A stretch of DNA of 64,000 nucleotides from Salinibacter ruber DSM 13855 (GTDB lineage: Bacteria > Bacteroidota > Rhodothermia > Rhodothermales > Salinibacteraceae): contig NC_007677.1 in assembly GCF_000013045.1 (NCBI RefSeq), positions 372,001 through 436,000 of the forward strand. The letters run 5' to 3'. The notes beneath the pieces were generated by a model, which did no database searches, was not told the origin of the DNA, and saw nothing but the letters and a program-made list of their open reading frames with translations. The position numbers and the translations under genes were made by a program. Positions within the stretch are counted from its first letter, which is position 1, and every line of letters starts with the position of its first letter. Of the stretch, positions 53,513 to 62,214 are shown piece after piece.

Positions 53513-54712
53513 CTACATCCGCCCCTTCAGCATGCCGTTCCAGTACATGCGGGGCAGGCCGTAGGCCTTCAGGGCATACATGCTGTACCGCTCTTCCGTC
53601 TGGTCGAACGGAAAGCTTTCCTCCGGCTCCTTGTCATAATCGAACTCGGCGAGCACCAGCTTGCCGTAGCCGGTCACCAACGGACAGGACGTGTAGCCGC
53701 TGTAGGTGCCATTGGCGGAGGCGGCGTCGTTGGTCGTGGCCATCAGATGATCCACCAGCACGGGGGCCTGTTTCCGAATGGCCGCCCCGGTCTTCGAGGT
53801 CGGCAGATTCGAGTTGTCGCCGAGCGCAAACACAGTGTCGTACCGCGTGTGCTGGAGTGTGCCCGGATCCACGTCCACCCACCCCTCCTCGTCGGAGAGG
53901 GGACTGTCGGCAATGAAGTCGGGCGCGGACATCGGGGGCACCACGTGGATCAGGTCGTAGTCGATCGTCTCCTCCTCGCCGGATTCCAGGTGCTGAAACG
54001 TCGCCTGCTTTTTCGAAGGCTCCAATGCCGTCAGTTCGGTCATGAGGTTGAGGTCGATGTCCTTCCGCTCAACCACGTCGTAGAGCGTCTCCTCGTAGGG
54101 CGGGGAGGAGAAGAGACTCCCTTTCGCCTTCATGAACGCGATGCGGCTGCCCGCGCGCACATTCTGGCGGCGGAAGGCATCGTCGGAGAGGTACATGATT
54201 TTCTGCGGGGCCCCGCCGCACTTGACGCCCGTCGTGGGCTCGGTAAACAGGGCGGTGCCGCCCTTCGGAAAATTCTGAATCGCGTCCCAGGTGGTCTCGC
54301 AGGTGTCGTACGAGTAGTTGCTCACCACCCCCGTGCCGGGCTGGCCCACGGACGCGGCGAGCCCCGGAATGCCGTCCCAGTCGATCTGGATGCCGGCGGC
54401 CATAACGAGGCGGTCGTAGCCGTGGGTGTCGCCGCCCCGAGTGGTGACGGTGCCGCCCTCGGGGTCGACCTCCGCGGCGGCGTCCTGGATCCAGGTTGCG
54501 CCGCTCGGCATCACCTCGCCCATGGGACGGGCGGATTCCTCTTTGTCGAAGACCCCGCCCCCGATGAGGGTCCAGAGGGGCTGGTAGTAGTGGGTGTCGG
54601 CGGGCTCAAGGACGGCCACCTCGGGGGCGTCGTCCCGAGAGAGAAGCTGGGAGGCAACGGTAAGGCCGCCGGTGCCGCCTCCAACGATGAGAACCTGATG
54701 GGTGTCGGTCAT
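53513..54712 (-). CDS. sqr: Sulfide:quinone oxidoreductase
   Basis: A 399-residue FAD flavoprotein that oxidises hydrogen sulfide and passes electrons to the quinone pool at the inner face of the membrane. It has an N-terminal Rossmann fold QVLIVGGGTGGLTVASQL, a second nucleotide motif in the middle, and the redox cysteines expected for SQR: TCETTWDA near 145, GVKCGGAPQKIMYLSDD near 160 and YTSCPLVTGYGKLVLAEFD near 350, the last with the SQR-type C-terminal region FALGDNSNLPTSKTGAAIRK. The C terminus has KAYGLPRMYWNGMLKGRM as a membrane anchor. It is 72 bp downstream of a DUF1641 gene on the same strand. Confidence 0.9.
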   Translation of the reverse strand: MTDTHQVLIVGGGTGGLTVASQLLSRDDAPEVAVLEPADTHYYQPLWTLIGGGVFDKEESARPMGEVMPSGATWIQDAAAEVDPEGGTVTTRGGDTHGYDRLVMAAGIQIDWDGIPGLAASVGQPGTGVVSNYSYDTCETTWDAIQNFPKGGTALFTEPTTGVKCGGAPQKIMYLSDDAFRRQNVRAGSRIAFMKAKGSLFSSPPYEETLYDVVERKDIDLNLMTELTALEPSKKQATFQHLESGEEETIDYDLIHVVPPMSAPDFIADSPLSDEEGWVDVDPGTLQHTRYDTVFALGDNSNLPTSKTGAAIRKQAPVLVDHLMATTNDAASANGTYSGYTSCPLVTGYGKLVLAEFDYDKEPEESFPFDQTEERYSMYALKAYGLPRMYWNGMLKGRM

Positions 54713-54784
54713 GGGTCTGAAGGGGGTGCGTGTGCGAAATCGAACGGACGAAGTCCCGTGGGCATCTGAGGCACAGGGCCTGAC

Positions 54785-55705
54785 TCACGAGCGGAGGTTC
54801 CCCCCGAACTTTTTAGCAAAGGTGGTGATGAAGCCGACGGCCCGCTGCACGTCGGGGTCGCGAAGGGCGCCGAGCAGGCCGAAGACCCCCTGGGATGGGG
54901 TGTCTCCGCGCTGCGCCTCCTTTTGGGTGTCGACGAGCGCCGAGCCGAGGCTGCCGACGGCCTCGAGGGCCTCGGGGTCGAGCACACCGGAGTGGAGGAG
55001 GGCCTCGAACTCGTCGGTCTGGAACAGCGTCCCGAGCCGGCTCAGGGCGCCGAAGGCCTGACGGAGGGTGCGCTCCGGGTCGTATCCCTGCGCGGCGGCC
55101 CGGGCGTATTCGGCATCGAGGATGTCGACGACCGTGGCGATGGCGTCGGGGGCCTTCTCGGCGAGGGCCGCCAACTCGTCGATCTGGTCGGACCGGTCCA
55201 GAAGGTGCTCAAGTGCCGCGGCGGTCTCAGGCTCTGTCAGTTTTTCGAGCAGCCGGAGGCCCTCCCGAGCCCGCTCGTCAACGACCACGCCCCGGTCGGC
55301 GGCGCGCGTGAGCGCCTCATCGATCGTGTCTACCGTGACGGTGGCGGCCGCGGGGACCTGCTCGGCCAGGTCGGCGAGATCGTCGAGGTGGTCGAGCCGG
55401 TCGATAAGGGCCGACAGTACCTCGACGGTCTCCGGCTCCGTCAGCTTCTCTGCGAGCCGCAGCGCCTCGCCGGCCCGTTCGTCGAGCACCACACCGCGGT
55501 CCGCCGCCCGGGTCAACTCGTCGTCGACCACGTCGGCGGTGGTCTGAAGGAGAGGGGGCACCTCGCCCTCGATGCGGTCGAGCCGGTCGAGGGCCGCCTC
55601 GATCGTATCGAGCTTGTCGAGGAGACGGTGAAGCGTCTGACGAGTGTCGCGGTCTTGTAAGCGCTTTTCTAGGGAGGGGGCGCCGTCTGTGTGTACGTCG
55701 TCCAT
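54785..55705 (-). CDS. DUF1641 domain protein, SQR partner
   Basis: A 306-residue protein with long amphipathic helices and three repeated blocks of the type EALTRAADRGVVVDERAREG ... LLEKLTEPETAA, ending in FGLLGALRDPDVQRAVGFIT, the conserved DUF1641 end. The family is known mainly from SQR operons in Bacteria and Archaea and may hold SQR at the membrane or pass quinone. The triplicated helical repeat is well visible and makes this member longer than usual. It has a CTTGT-like dyad about 70 bases upstream of its start. Confidence 0.88.
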   Translation of the reverse strand: MDDVHTDGAPSLEKRLQDRDTRQTLHRLLDKLDTIEAALDRLDRIEGEVPPLLQTTADVVDDELTRAADRGVVLDERAGEALRLAEKLTEPETVEVLSALIDRLDHLDDLADLAEQVPAAATVTVDTIDEALTRAADRGVVVDERAREGLRLLEKLTEPETAAALEHLLDRSDQIDELAALAEKAPDAIATVVDILDAEYARAAAQGYDPERTLRQAFGALSRLGTLFQTDEFEALLHSGVLDPEALEAVGSLGSALVDTQKEAQRGDTPSQGVFGLLGALRDPDVQRAVGFITTFAKKFGGNLRS

Positions 55706-55771
55706 GGGCCCTTCGGGTCGGCTGTCAACGGGAGAGGCGAACGGTCACCGATGTCCTCGTTTCGGTATTTA

Positions 55772-55785
55772 CCTGTATTTACAAC
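55772..55785. promoter_or_regulatory. CCTGT-N4-ACAAC dyad upstream of the DUF1641-sqr operon
   Basis: CCTGTATTTACAAC agrees with CTTGT-N4-ACAAG at eight of ten arm positions and contains the palindrome TGTA-TT-TACA. It lies 67-80 bases before the DUF1641 start. Comparable sites occur before the cbb3 operon and before the persulfide dioxygenase gene. Confidence 0.4.
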
Positions 55786-55841
55786 TAGGGCCAGTGTTTC
55801 AGGACCGTTGCAAGGTGGTCCCTAGAAGGCGCACAGGCTAC

Positions 55842-56438
55842 TTAAAATGCATCCCCGGTGCTCGTATCCGGGACGAAGACTGCGTAGATGCCCCGCAGGT
55901 CTCCGTCTTCGAACCCGTAGGCCCGGTCCTCGGGATAGTCCTTCTTGACGAACGCGGGGCGCTCGTCTTTGGGGCCGTGGCACGCCAGGCAGGACGGCTG
56001 TACCGTAATTCGGCGGGCGTAGCGCCAGCCCTCGTGGCCGCTGCGGGTGGTTCGGATCCACCGCTCGGTGAGCTCGGGGGACGTGACAAACTCCTCGTGG
56101 AGGCGGCGTGCCTCCGCGTCGGGCTCGTGGGCGGGATTTCGATACTTCGTGGCGAGCTGTTGCACCTCCCATCCGCGGTCCGCGCCGAGTTGCCTGGCGC
56201 GCTTCCCCACGGGGGCGCACACGCGCTTGAACGTGCGCCTGTCGACCGCGGACGTGTCGATGGTCGCGGCCAGGGACTCGCGCATCTCGTTCAGCGACGC
56301 GATGGACTGCTCCACGTCCCGACGGACGGCGTCGGGCGGCGTCTGGGAGCTGGTGGGGGCCGAATCGGACCCGCCGCATCCGACGATGAGAAGAGGGACG
56401 CTGAGGATCAAAAGCCGAAGAACCGAGGGCGAACGCAT
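55842..56438 (-). CDS. DUF3365 c-type haem lipoprotein
   Basis: A 198-residue lipoprotein with signal ending LLIVGC (cysteine 21). The mature part fits DUF3365 (Tll0287-like): a helical N-terminal sensor-like region and a single haem-binding CLACHG near residue 150 followed by GPKDERPAF and YGFEDGDLRGIYAV. Family members are periplasmic haem sensors or electron carriers. It lies divergent from the cbb3 operon with a shared 136-bp region that holds two dyads, so it may sense redox state for oxidase control or carry electrons to the oxidase. This is inference. Confidence 0.85.
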   Translation of the reverse strand: MRSPSVLRLLILSVPLLIVGCGGSDSAPTSSQTPPDAVRRDVEQSIASLNEMRESLAATIDTSAVDRRTFKRVCAPVGKRARQLGADRGWEVQQLATKYRNPAHEPDAEARRLHEEFVTSPELTERWIRTTRSGHEGWRYARRITVQPSCLACHGPKDERPAFVKKDYPEDRAYGFEDGDLRGIYAVFVPDTSTGDAF

Positions 56439-56520
56439 CGGTTGGGGAGAAAAATGATCTGGCCGTGAAGATCAGCAGGACGACCGCCATCGTGGATCCT
56501 TCCGGGGGCGTTCGCCTTCA

Positions 56521-56534
56521 ACGTACTGGTACGT
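56521..56534. promoter_or_regulatory. Perfect dyad ACGTAC-TG-GTACGT
   Basis: ACGTACTGGTACGT is a perfect 6-bp inverted repeat around TG in the shared region between the DUF3365 gene and the cbb3 operon. It directly abuts the next dyad. A regulator is not assigned. Confidence 0.4.
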
Positions 56535-56535
56535 A

Positions 56536-56549
56536 CTTGTAAACACAAG
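56536..56549. promoter_or_regulatory. CTTGT-N4-ACAAG dyad at the cbb3 promoter
   Basis: CTTGTAAACACAAG is a perfect 5-bp inverted repeat with four central bases, the arrangement of Crp/Fnr-family sites but with altered half-site. It lies 26-39 bases before the first cbb3-operon gene and 98-111 before the divergent DUF3365 gene. Weaker copies precede DUF1641-sqr and the persulfide dioxygenase gene. Confidence 0.5.
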
Positions 56550-56574
56550 CAGTAGGGCCGCCGTCTTGCATCCC

Positions 56575-56796
56575 ATGTCCGATCCGCAGTTCGACGTTGA
56601 GCGGGCCACGGCCGGTCTCGTCCTGGCCCTTTTCCTTGCCGCTTCTCTGCTGGTGGGGGCGATGTACTACTTCGTCCTGCGCGACATGGAGGAGCGCGCC
56701 GGTGCGTCCAATGCGTCTCAGGCCGTGCGCGTCGAGCACCCGTCGGCAGGGCCCCCTGCCTCAGCGTCCATCCCTGTGTCCGAACACCACGCATGA
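56575..56796 (+). CDS. Small membrane protein heading the cbb3 operon
   Basis: A 73-residue protein with one helix (about residues 12-34, ATAGLVLALFLAASLLVGAM) and a soluble tail rich in alanine, proline and histidine. I do not recognise it; by place it could be a stand-in for the small CcoQ or CcoH type protein. Start at 56575 (MSDPQFD) was chosen over an in-frame TTG three codons earlier. The stop overlaps the ccoS start by four bases. Confidence 0.6.
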   Translation: MSDPQFDVERATAGLVLALFLAASLLVGAMYYFVLRDMEERAGASNASQAVRVEHPSAGPPASASIPVSEHHA

Positions 56797-57011
56797 GCTA
56801 CACGCCTTTGTTGACCATTCTGCTCGTTCTGGTGGTCGGCGCCGCGATTACCCTGACGGTGCTGTTCTATGCCCAGCGGAAGGGGCACTTTGACAATCTG
56901 AAGTCGGAGGCCTACGTCATCTTCGACGACGATGAGCCGGTGGGGGAGCCACAGGATCAGGTGTTCGACGCCCCAGACGAGCCGACCGGCGCGCCTGATC
57001 CGGAGGCCTGA
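56793..57011 (+). CDS. ccoS: cbb3 oxidase assembly protein CcoS
   Basis: A 72-residue single-pass protein matching CcoS: a helix (TPLLTILLVLVVGAAITLTV) and then LFYAQRKGHFDNLKSEAYVI followed by FDDDEP. CcoS is required for cofactor insertion into the cbb3 oxidase. It overlaps the gene before it and is followed 30 bp later by ccoN. Confidence 0.85.
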   Translation: MSYTPLLTILLVLVVGAAITLTVLFYAQRKGHFDNLKSEAYVIFDDDEPVGEPQDQVFDAPDEPTGAPDPEA

Positions 57012-57041
57012 CCCGTTTCTTCCCAACGTTCTTCCTGTGCG

Positions 57042-58556
57042 ATGCCCGACGATTCGTCCACGCCCGCGCCTTCGGCGGGCACGTCCCAATCAGAGGTCAA
57101 GTGGCGTCGCGTCGTCGACGCGTCGACGCGCTGGCCCGTCATCGCGTTCGTTGTGAGCGGGACCTTCTGGCTCGTCGCGGGCTCCCTGCTGGCCCTCATC
57201 GCCAGCTTCAAGTTCCAGTTTCCGGACTGGTGGACCCATCAGGCGTGGCTCACCTTCGGCCGCGTGCGGCCCGCCCACCTTAACACGATGATCTACGGCT
57301 GGATTTCGATGGCGGGCGTGGGGGTGAGTTCATGGCTCTGGGCCCGTCTGTTGAAGACCAAGCTTCGGGGCCGCGGGCTCCTGCTTCTCAGTGCGGCGCT
57401 CTGGAACGTGGGGGTGCTGGTGGGCACCATCGGCATCCTGGCGGGCTACTCCCGCGCCATCGAATGGGTGGAGATGCCCTATGTCGCGTTCGCGTTTATC
57501 GTCCCGGCCATGGGGCTGTTGGTCGTGTCGTTTGTCCGCACCCTGTGGCACCGGCACGCGCGACACCTGTACATCTCCGTCTGGTACCTGGGCGCGGCCA
57601 TCCTGTGGGGCCCGCTCCTCGTGATCGCCATTCTGCTTCCCATTTACAGCGGGGTGCCGGAGGCGACGGCCAACTGGTGGTACGCCCACAACATCCTGGG
57701 CCTCTGGATCACCCCGCCGGGCCTGGCAGCCGCCTACTACCTGATTCCGAAGGTCATCGGGCGGCCCGTGCACAGCTACCACCTGTCGTACCTGGGCTTC
57801 TGGACGCTGGCCCTCTTCTACAACTGGGCCGGCGTGCATCACCTGGTCGGGGGGCCCGCGCCGCAGTGGGTGGCGACCGTGTCGATCGTGTTCAGCGCGA
57901 TGATGATCATTCCGGTCATCGTGGTGGCGGTCAACCACCACCTCACCGTCGTGGGGCACTTCAAGAAGCTGAAGTACAGCCCGACGCTCCGGTTCGTGGT
58001 CTTCGGGGCCATGAGCTACACGGCCGTTAGCCTGCAGGGCTCGCTCCAGTCGTTCCGGTACTGGCAAGAGGTCACTCACTTTACGCACTACACCATTGCG
58101 CACGCGCATTTGGGGGTCTACGCGTTTGCGACGATGATCGCATTCGGGGCCATCTACTACATCATGCCGCGCGTGACGAACTGGGAGTGGGGGAGCAAGC
58201 GCCTCGTGAGCCTGCACTTCTGGACCACGGGCCTCGGCATTGGGGCGTACGTTACGGCCCTCACCATCGGCGGCGTCATTCAGGGCCTGCAGCTGCTCGA
58301 TCCCGACGTGGCCTTCCTGACGATCGTGGAGGACACCAAGCCCTGGCTCGTCGTGCGGTCGGTGTCCGGCACGCTCATGACGGTGGGGCACCTCGTGTTT
58401 GCGTACCTGCTCGCCAAAATCGTCGTGCAGAGCGGCGAGCGCCCGGACGGCCCCACGTACTTCCACCCGGTGCCGGCGGGCACCTTCGAGCATGTCGGCG
58501 GGGACGGGGCCCGCTCCGTCCCGTCGGGCCCGGCGGGGGAGGAGAGTGCACGCTAG
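57042..58556 (+). CDS. ccoN: cbb3-type cytochrome c oxidase subunit I
   Basis: A 504-residue catalytic subunit of the C-type haem-copper oxidase, with very high oxygen affinity. Twelve helices; haem ligands are in RPAHLNTMIYGWISMAGVG and TIAHAHLGVYAFATMIAF; the CuB histidine is in WWYAHNILGLWITPPGLAAA, with HHLVGGPAPQW the two further histidines and an SF..YW pattern before the haem b3 ligand. The C-terminal acidic tail (GDGARSVPSGPAGEE) is longer than usual. Separate ccoO and mono-haem ccoP-like genes follow. Confidence 0.94.
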   Translation: MPDDSSTPAPSAGTSQSEVKWRRVVDASTRWPVIAFVVSGTFWLVAGSLLALIASFKFQFPDWWTHQAWLTFGRVRPAHLNTMIYGWISMAGVGVSSWLWARLLKTKLRGRGLLLLSAALWNVGVLVGTIGILAGYSRAIEWVEMPYVAFAFIVPAMGLLVVSFVRTLWHRHARHLYISVWYLGAAILWGPLLVIAILLPIYSGVPEATANWWYAHNILGLWITPPGLAAAYYLIPKVIGRPVHSYHLSYLGFWTLALFYNWAGVHHLVGGPAPQWVATVSIVFSAMMIIPVIVVAVNHHLTVVGHFKKLKYSPTLRFVVFGAMSYTAVSLQGSLQSFRYWQEVTHFTHYTIAHAHLGVYAFATMIAFGAIYYIMPRVTNWEWGSKRLVSLHFWTTGLGIGAYVTALTIGGVIQGLQLLDPDVAFLTIVEDTKPWLVVRSVSGTLMTVGHLVFAYLLAKIVVQSGERPDGPTYFHPVPAGTFEHVGGDGARSVPSGPAGEESAR

Positions 58557-58600
58557 GCCCGCCTCACGCTGCGTTTTGCACCACGAACTTCCCGTTCACG

Positions 58601-59197
58601 ATGACTCGGATTGCACTGATTTTTCTGGGGGCGTTTGCGGCAATCGCGATGAGCTTTACGGCCCTCACGCTGCTGCCTCGCCTGCAGCTCTCAACGGTCG
58701 AGCCCACACCGGGCACCACCGACTACACCTATTCCGAACAGCTGGGGCGCGACGTCTACAAGCAGGAGGGCTGTATGTACTGCCACAGCCAGCAGGTGCG
58801 GCCGGAGGGCTTCGGGTCCGACGTGGCCCGCGGATGGGGGCCGCGGGGGTCCCGTCCCGGCGACTACGTGTACGACGAGACCCATCAACTGGGCACGATG
58901 CGGACGGGGCCGGACCTCCACGACATCGCCAGCCGCCAGCCCAGTCGCGACTGGCACCTGGCCCACCTCTACCAGCCCCGCTCGGTGAGCCCGGGCTCGG
59001 TGATGCCGGCCTACCCCTACCTCTTTGAGGTGAAGAAGAAGTCGAGCGTCATGGCGTCAGAGACGACGGTGCCAATCAGTCCAGAATACGCGCCGCCGGG
59101 CGACAGCGTGGTGGTGGCCACCGAAAGAGCCCTCGCCCTCTACGACTACCTCATGACCCTGAAGCTTGAACCCATGGATCGTGAGTCGTCCAACTGA
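58601..59197 (+). CDS. ccoO: cbb3-type cytochrome c oxidase subunit II (mono-haem)
   Basis: A 198-residue membrane-anchored cytochrome c that passes electrons to CcoN. A signal-anchor helix (about 3-25) is followed by the family block GRDVYKQEGCMYCHSQQVRP, with haem-binding C58-x2-C61-H62 and the characteristic RPEGFGSDVARGWGPRGSRP loop. It starts with ATG at 58601, 44 bp after ccoN. Confidence 0.93.
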   Translation: MTRIALIFLGAFAAIAMSFTALTLLPRLQLSTVEPTPGTTDYTYSEQLGRDVYKQEGCMYCHSQQVRPEGFGSDVARGWGPRGSRPGDYVYDETHQLGTMRTGPDLHDIASRQPSRDWHLAHLYQPRSVSPGSVMPAYPYLFEVKKKSSVMASETTVPISPEYAPPGDSVVVATERALALYDYLMTLKLEPMDRESSN

Positions 59198-59253
59198 TCC
59201 GGCACCGCGACGCCGCGTCGATCAATCCACTCTTCCCCTCTCCTCAACGCATC

Positions 59254-60033
59254 ATGGCCGACGACTCTTCGTCCCTGCCCGAGCCGGACCCGGAGCAGCG
59301 CAGCGACCCTGACCCGTCGCCCGAGCCGATTGACATGCTGCGCCCCCTCTTCCGCGAGGAGCCCCTGCCGCCGGAAGGGGGCGAGCCCCCGAAGATGTGG
59401 CTCTGGATTTTGATCTTCGGCGTCCTGCTCTTCAGTACGTTCTACCTGGGGGCCTACATGGGCGACTTCAGCCCCGATCCGTGGCTCCAGTCCCCGGAGC
59501 CCGTGGCCCAGCGCACCGGGCCGCCCGAGCCGGAGCCGGTGAGCGGCGCGCAGGTGTACAGCGCCCGCTGCGCGAGCTGTCACCAGTCCAACGGACAGGG
59601 CATCTCGGGGGCATTCCCGACGCTGATCGGGACGCGGTGGGTGGAAAACAAGGGCCAGGTGATCCGCATCCTGCTCCACGGCCTGCAGGGCGAAATTGAA
59701 GTCCAAGGGGCGACCTACAACGGCAACATGCCCGCCTGGGGCTCCACGCTCAGCGACAAGGAGATCGCTGCGGTCATTACGCACATCCGGCAGTCCTGGG
59801 ACAATGACTACGGGGAGGTAACCCCCGACGAGGTGGCGTCCGTGCGGGCGGCGACCGAGGGACGGTCCGACACGTGGTCGCCCGAAGAACTGAAGGCCTC
59901 CGAGAATCAGACCGTGCCCGGCGGCAATGACGACACCGCCGCCCGGGGCCCGTCGGGAGCGGTCGGCCCGGCCCTGTACGACCGTCTCGTCGCGCAGGCG
60001 TCGCCGAACCGGATGCCCGCCCCTGCCCGATAG
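59254..60033 (+). CDS. ccoP: Mono-haem membrane cytochrome c, CcoP-like
   Basis: A 259-residue cytochrome c with an acidic, proline-rich N terminus (1-45), a helix (ILIFGVLLFSTFYLGAYMG, about 52-70) and one haem-binding motif, C106-x2-C109-H110 (ARCASCHQ), with the axial methionine in NGNMPAWGSTL. Usual CcoP proteins have two haem motifs; only one CxxCH is present here, so it resembles a shortened CcoP or the fused subunit III of mono-haem systems. It sits in the usual place between ccoO and ccoI. The C-terminal tail after about residue 180 is low-complexity and acidic. Confidence 0.85.
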   Translation: MADDSSSLPEPDPEQRSDPDPSPEPIDMLRPLFREEPLPPEGGEPPKMWLWILIFGVLLFSTFYLGAYMGDFSPDPWLQSPEPVAQRTGPPEPEPVSGAQVYSARCASCHQSNGQGISGAFPTLIGTRWVENKGQVIRILLHGLQGEIEVQGATYNGNMPAWGSTLSDKEIAAVITHIRQSWDNDYGEVTPDEVASVRAATEGRSDTWSPEELKASENQTVPGGNDDTAARGPSGAVGPALYDRLVAQASPNRMPAPAR

Positions 60034-60078
60034 CGCCTCTCCCCGCTTGCCGTCCGACCCTCGCACGCCGATTGTCTC

Positions 60079-62214
60079 ATGCAGCGCTGCGACCACTGTG
60101 ACATGCCCATCTCCGGGACGGAGGACACCGCCGTTTCCGGCGTGGCCGGCCGCACGCACTACTGCTGCTACGGGTGTCGCATGCGGGCCGAGACGCTTGG
60201 CGACGACGAGGAGGCGACCCGTTCGGATGAGCAGCAGACCCTCCTCGTGCGGCTCTTCGCCGGCGTCCTCATGGCGGGGTTCGTCATGGTCTTCAGCCTG
60301 GCCATCAGCTCGGGGTACGGGTTCGGGGCCCTGCAGCGGCTGGAGCACGAGGTGGGAACGGCCCACTGGGTGTTGCTGCTGGCGGCCGTGCCGGCGCTTC
60401 TGTTGCTCGGGCCGCCGCTCCTCCGCTCCGCCTGGGACGACCTGAGAGGAGGAGGGCTCACCCTGAACGTGCTGTTTACGCTCGGCACCACGAGCGCAGT
60501 CGTCGTAAGCGGGGTGAGCTACGCCCGGGGCACCGGCCCCATCTACCTCGAAACGGCCGTCATGCTGCTGGCGCTCTACACGCTGGGCCGCTACCTCACG
60601 GCCCGTGCCAAGGACACCACGACCCACGTGCTGCGCCGCCTCCTAGAGGTGCCCGACACCACGTACGTGCGCCTGGGCCCCGACGCTGGGGAGGTCGCCC
60701 CCGACGACCTGCGGGTGGACGACCGGATTCGGGTGCCGGCGGGGGACGTCATCCCGGTGGACGGAACGGTGGTGGAGGGGCGGAGCTACGTGGACGAGAG
60801 CAGCCTGACGGGCGAGTCGCAGCCGGTCGTCAAAGAGGCGGGCGACACGGTGTACGCCGGCACGACGGCCCAGGACGGGGCCCTAACGATCGACGCGACG
60901 GCGGTGGCGGAGGACCGGCGCCTCGCCCGCGTGGCGCAAATGATGCACCGGGCCCTGGAGCAGCCCCCACGCCTCGCCCGCCTCACCGATCGCATTCTCC
61001 GGTGGCTCATTCCCGGCGTCGTGGGGCTGGCGCTCGTCGCGTTTGCGGGCTGGTGGGGGGCGGTCGGGTTCTCAAAGGCGCTCTACGTGGCGCTCAGCGT
61101 CGTCCTCATTGCCTGCCCCTGTGCCCTCGGGATCGCCATCCCCCTGTCGCTCACCGTGGCCCTGGAGCAGGCCGGGCGGAAGGGAGTGCTGGTGCGCTCG
61201 GGCCGCACGCTGCTGGACCTCGCCCGGGCCACGGCCGTGACGTTCGACAAGACGGGCACGCTGAGCACACTCACGGCGCCCTCGGTGCGGGTGCTGCGCC
61301 CGGAGACGGTTCCTGTGGAGGAAGCTCCGGCGCCAGCGGACGACGCCGTGCTCCGGCGGGCCGCCGCCGTGGAGCAGGGCACGAACCACGCCCTCGCGAC
61401 GGCCGTCGTGGAGGCGGCGGCGGATCGGGACCTGTCGCTCCCGGCGGTCGCCGACGTGACGACACACCCCGGGGCGGGCGTGGTGGGCCGGGTGCAGGTG
61501 GACGGGCGGATGCGTCGGGTGGGCGTGGGCAACGAGCGACTGCTCGATGCGCTGGGCGTGACCGGTCCGCCGCGTCTCCACGAGGCGTTTGCCGACGAGG
61601 CGGACGCGGGGCGCACCCCGCTCTACGTGGTGGACGAGACCGCCGTGGTGGGCCTCCTGAGCATCGAGGAGCGCGTGGCGCCGCACGCTGAGGCCGTGGT
61701 GGGGGCCGTCCGGGAGCGATCCGAGGCCGTATCGGTGCTTACGGGCGACCGGCCCGCGGCGGCGCGGCGGCTGGAGGACCGGCTCGGGGTGCGCGCGGAG
61801 GCGGGGCTTGCCCCGGATGAGAAGGTCGACCGGCTCGCGGCCCTTCGAGACGCGCACGGGCCGGTCGTGATGGTGGGCGACGGGATCAACGACGCGGCCG
61901 CGCTGGCCAAGGCAGACGTGGGCATCGCGCTGTCGTCGGGGGCCTCGGTGTCCATGGAGGCCGCGGACGTGACCCTCTACAACCCCGACCTCCGGCTCGT
62001 CCCGTGGCTCCAGCACCTCGGCCGCCGCACCCACCGCGTGATCCAGCAGAATCTGTGGTGGACGTTCGGCTACAACGCCATCGGCCTCGGCCTCGCCGTC
62101 GCGGGCCTGTTGCATCCGATTGCCGCGGTCGTCATTATGACGCTGAGCAGTATTCTCGTGACGGGCAACGCCTTTCGGCTGCGACGAATAGCCTCCCCGG
62201 AGGCACTCCCGTAG
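60079..62214 (+). CDS. ccoI: Copper-exporting P-type ATPase for oxidase assembly (CcoI/FixI type)
   Basis: A 711-residue P1B ATPase that moves copper out of the cytosol for the cbb3 oxidase. It starts with a cysteine-rich domain (MQRCDHCDMPISGTEDT, then HYCCYGCRM) like that of CcoI rather than the GMTCxxC domain of CopA. Other marks: TGES (DESSLTGESQPV), the metal-binding CPC in IACPCALGIAIP near residue 344, the phosphorylated aspartate 390 in TFDKTGTLS, and VVMVGDGINDAAALAKADVG. It ends the cbb3 operon 45 bp after the ccoP-like gene. Confidence 0.92.
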   Translation: MQRCDHCDMPISGTEDTAVSGVAGRTHYCCYGCRMRAETLGDDEEATRSDEQQTLLVRLFAGVLMAGFVMVFSLAISSGYGFGALQRLEHEVGTAHWVLLLAAVPALLLLGPPLLRSAWDDLRGGGLTLNVLFTLGTTSAVVVSGVSYARGTGPIYLETAVMLLALYTLGRYLTARAKDTTTHVLRRLLEVPDTTYVRLGPDAGEVAPDDLRVDDRIRVPAGDVIPVDGTVVEGRSYVDESSLTGESQPVVKEAGDTVYAGTTAQDGALTIDATAVAEDRRLARVAQMMHRALEQPPRLARLTDRILRWLIPGVVGLALVAFAGWWGAVGFSKALYVALSVVLIACPCALGIAIPLSLTVALEQAGRKGVLVRSGRTLLDLARATAVTFDKTGTLSTLTAPSVRVLRPETVPVEEAPAPADDAVLRRAAAVEQGTNHALATAVVEAAADRDLSLPAVADVTTHPGAGVVGRVQVDGRMRRVGVGNERLLDALGVTGPPRLHEAFADEADAGRTPLYVVDETAVVGLLSIEERVAPHAEAVVGAVRERSEAVSVLTGDRPAAARRLEDRLGVRAEAGLAPDEKVDRLAALRDAHGPVVMVGDGINDAAALAKADVGIALSSGASVSMEAADVTLYNPDLRLVPWLQHLGRRTHRVIQQNLWWTFGYNAIGLGLAVAGLLHPIAAVVIMTLSSILVTGNAFRLRRIASPEALP

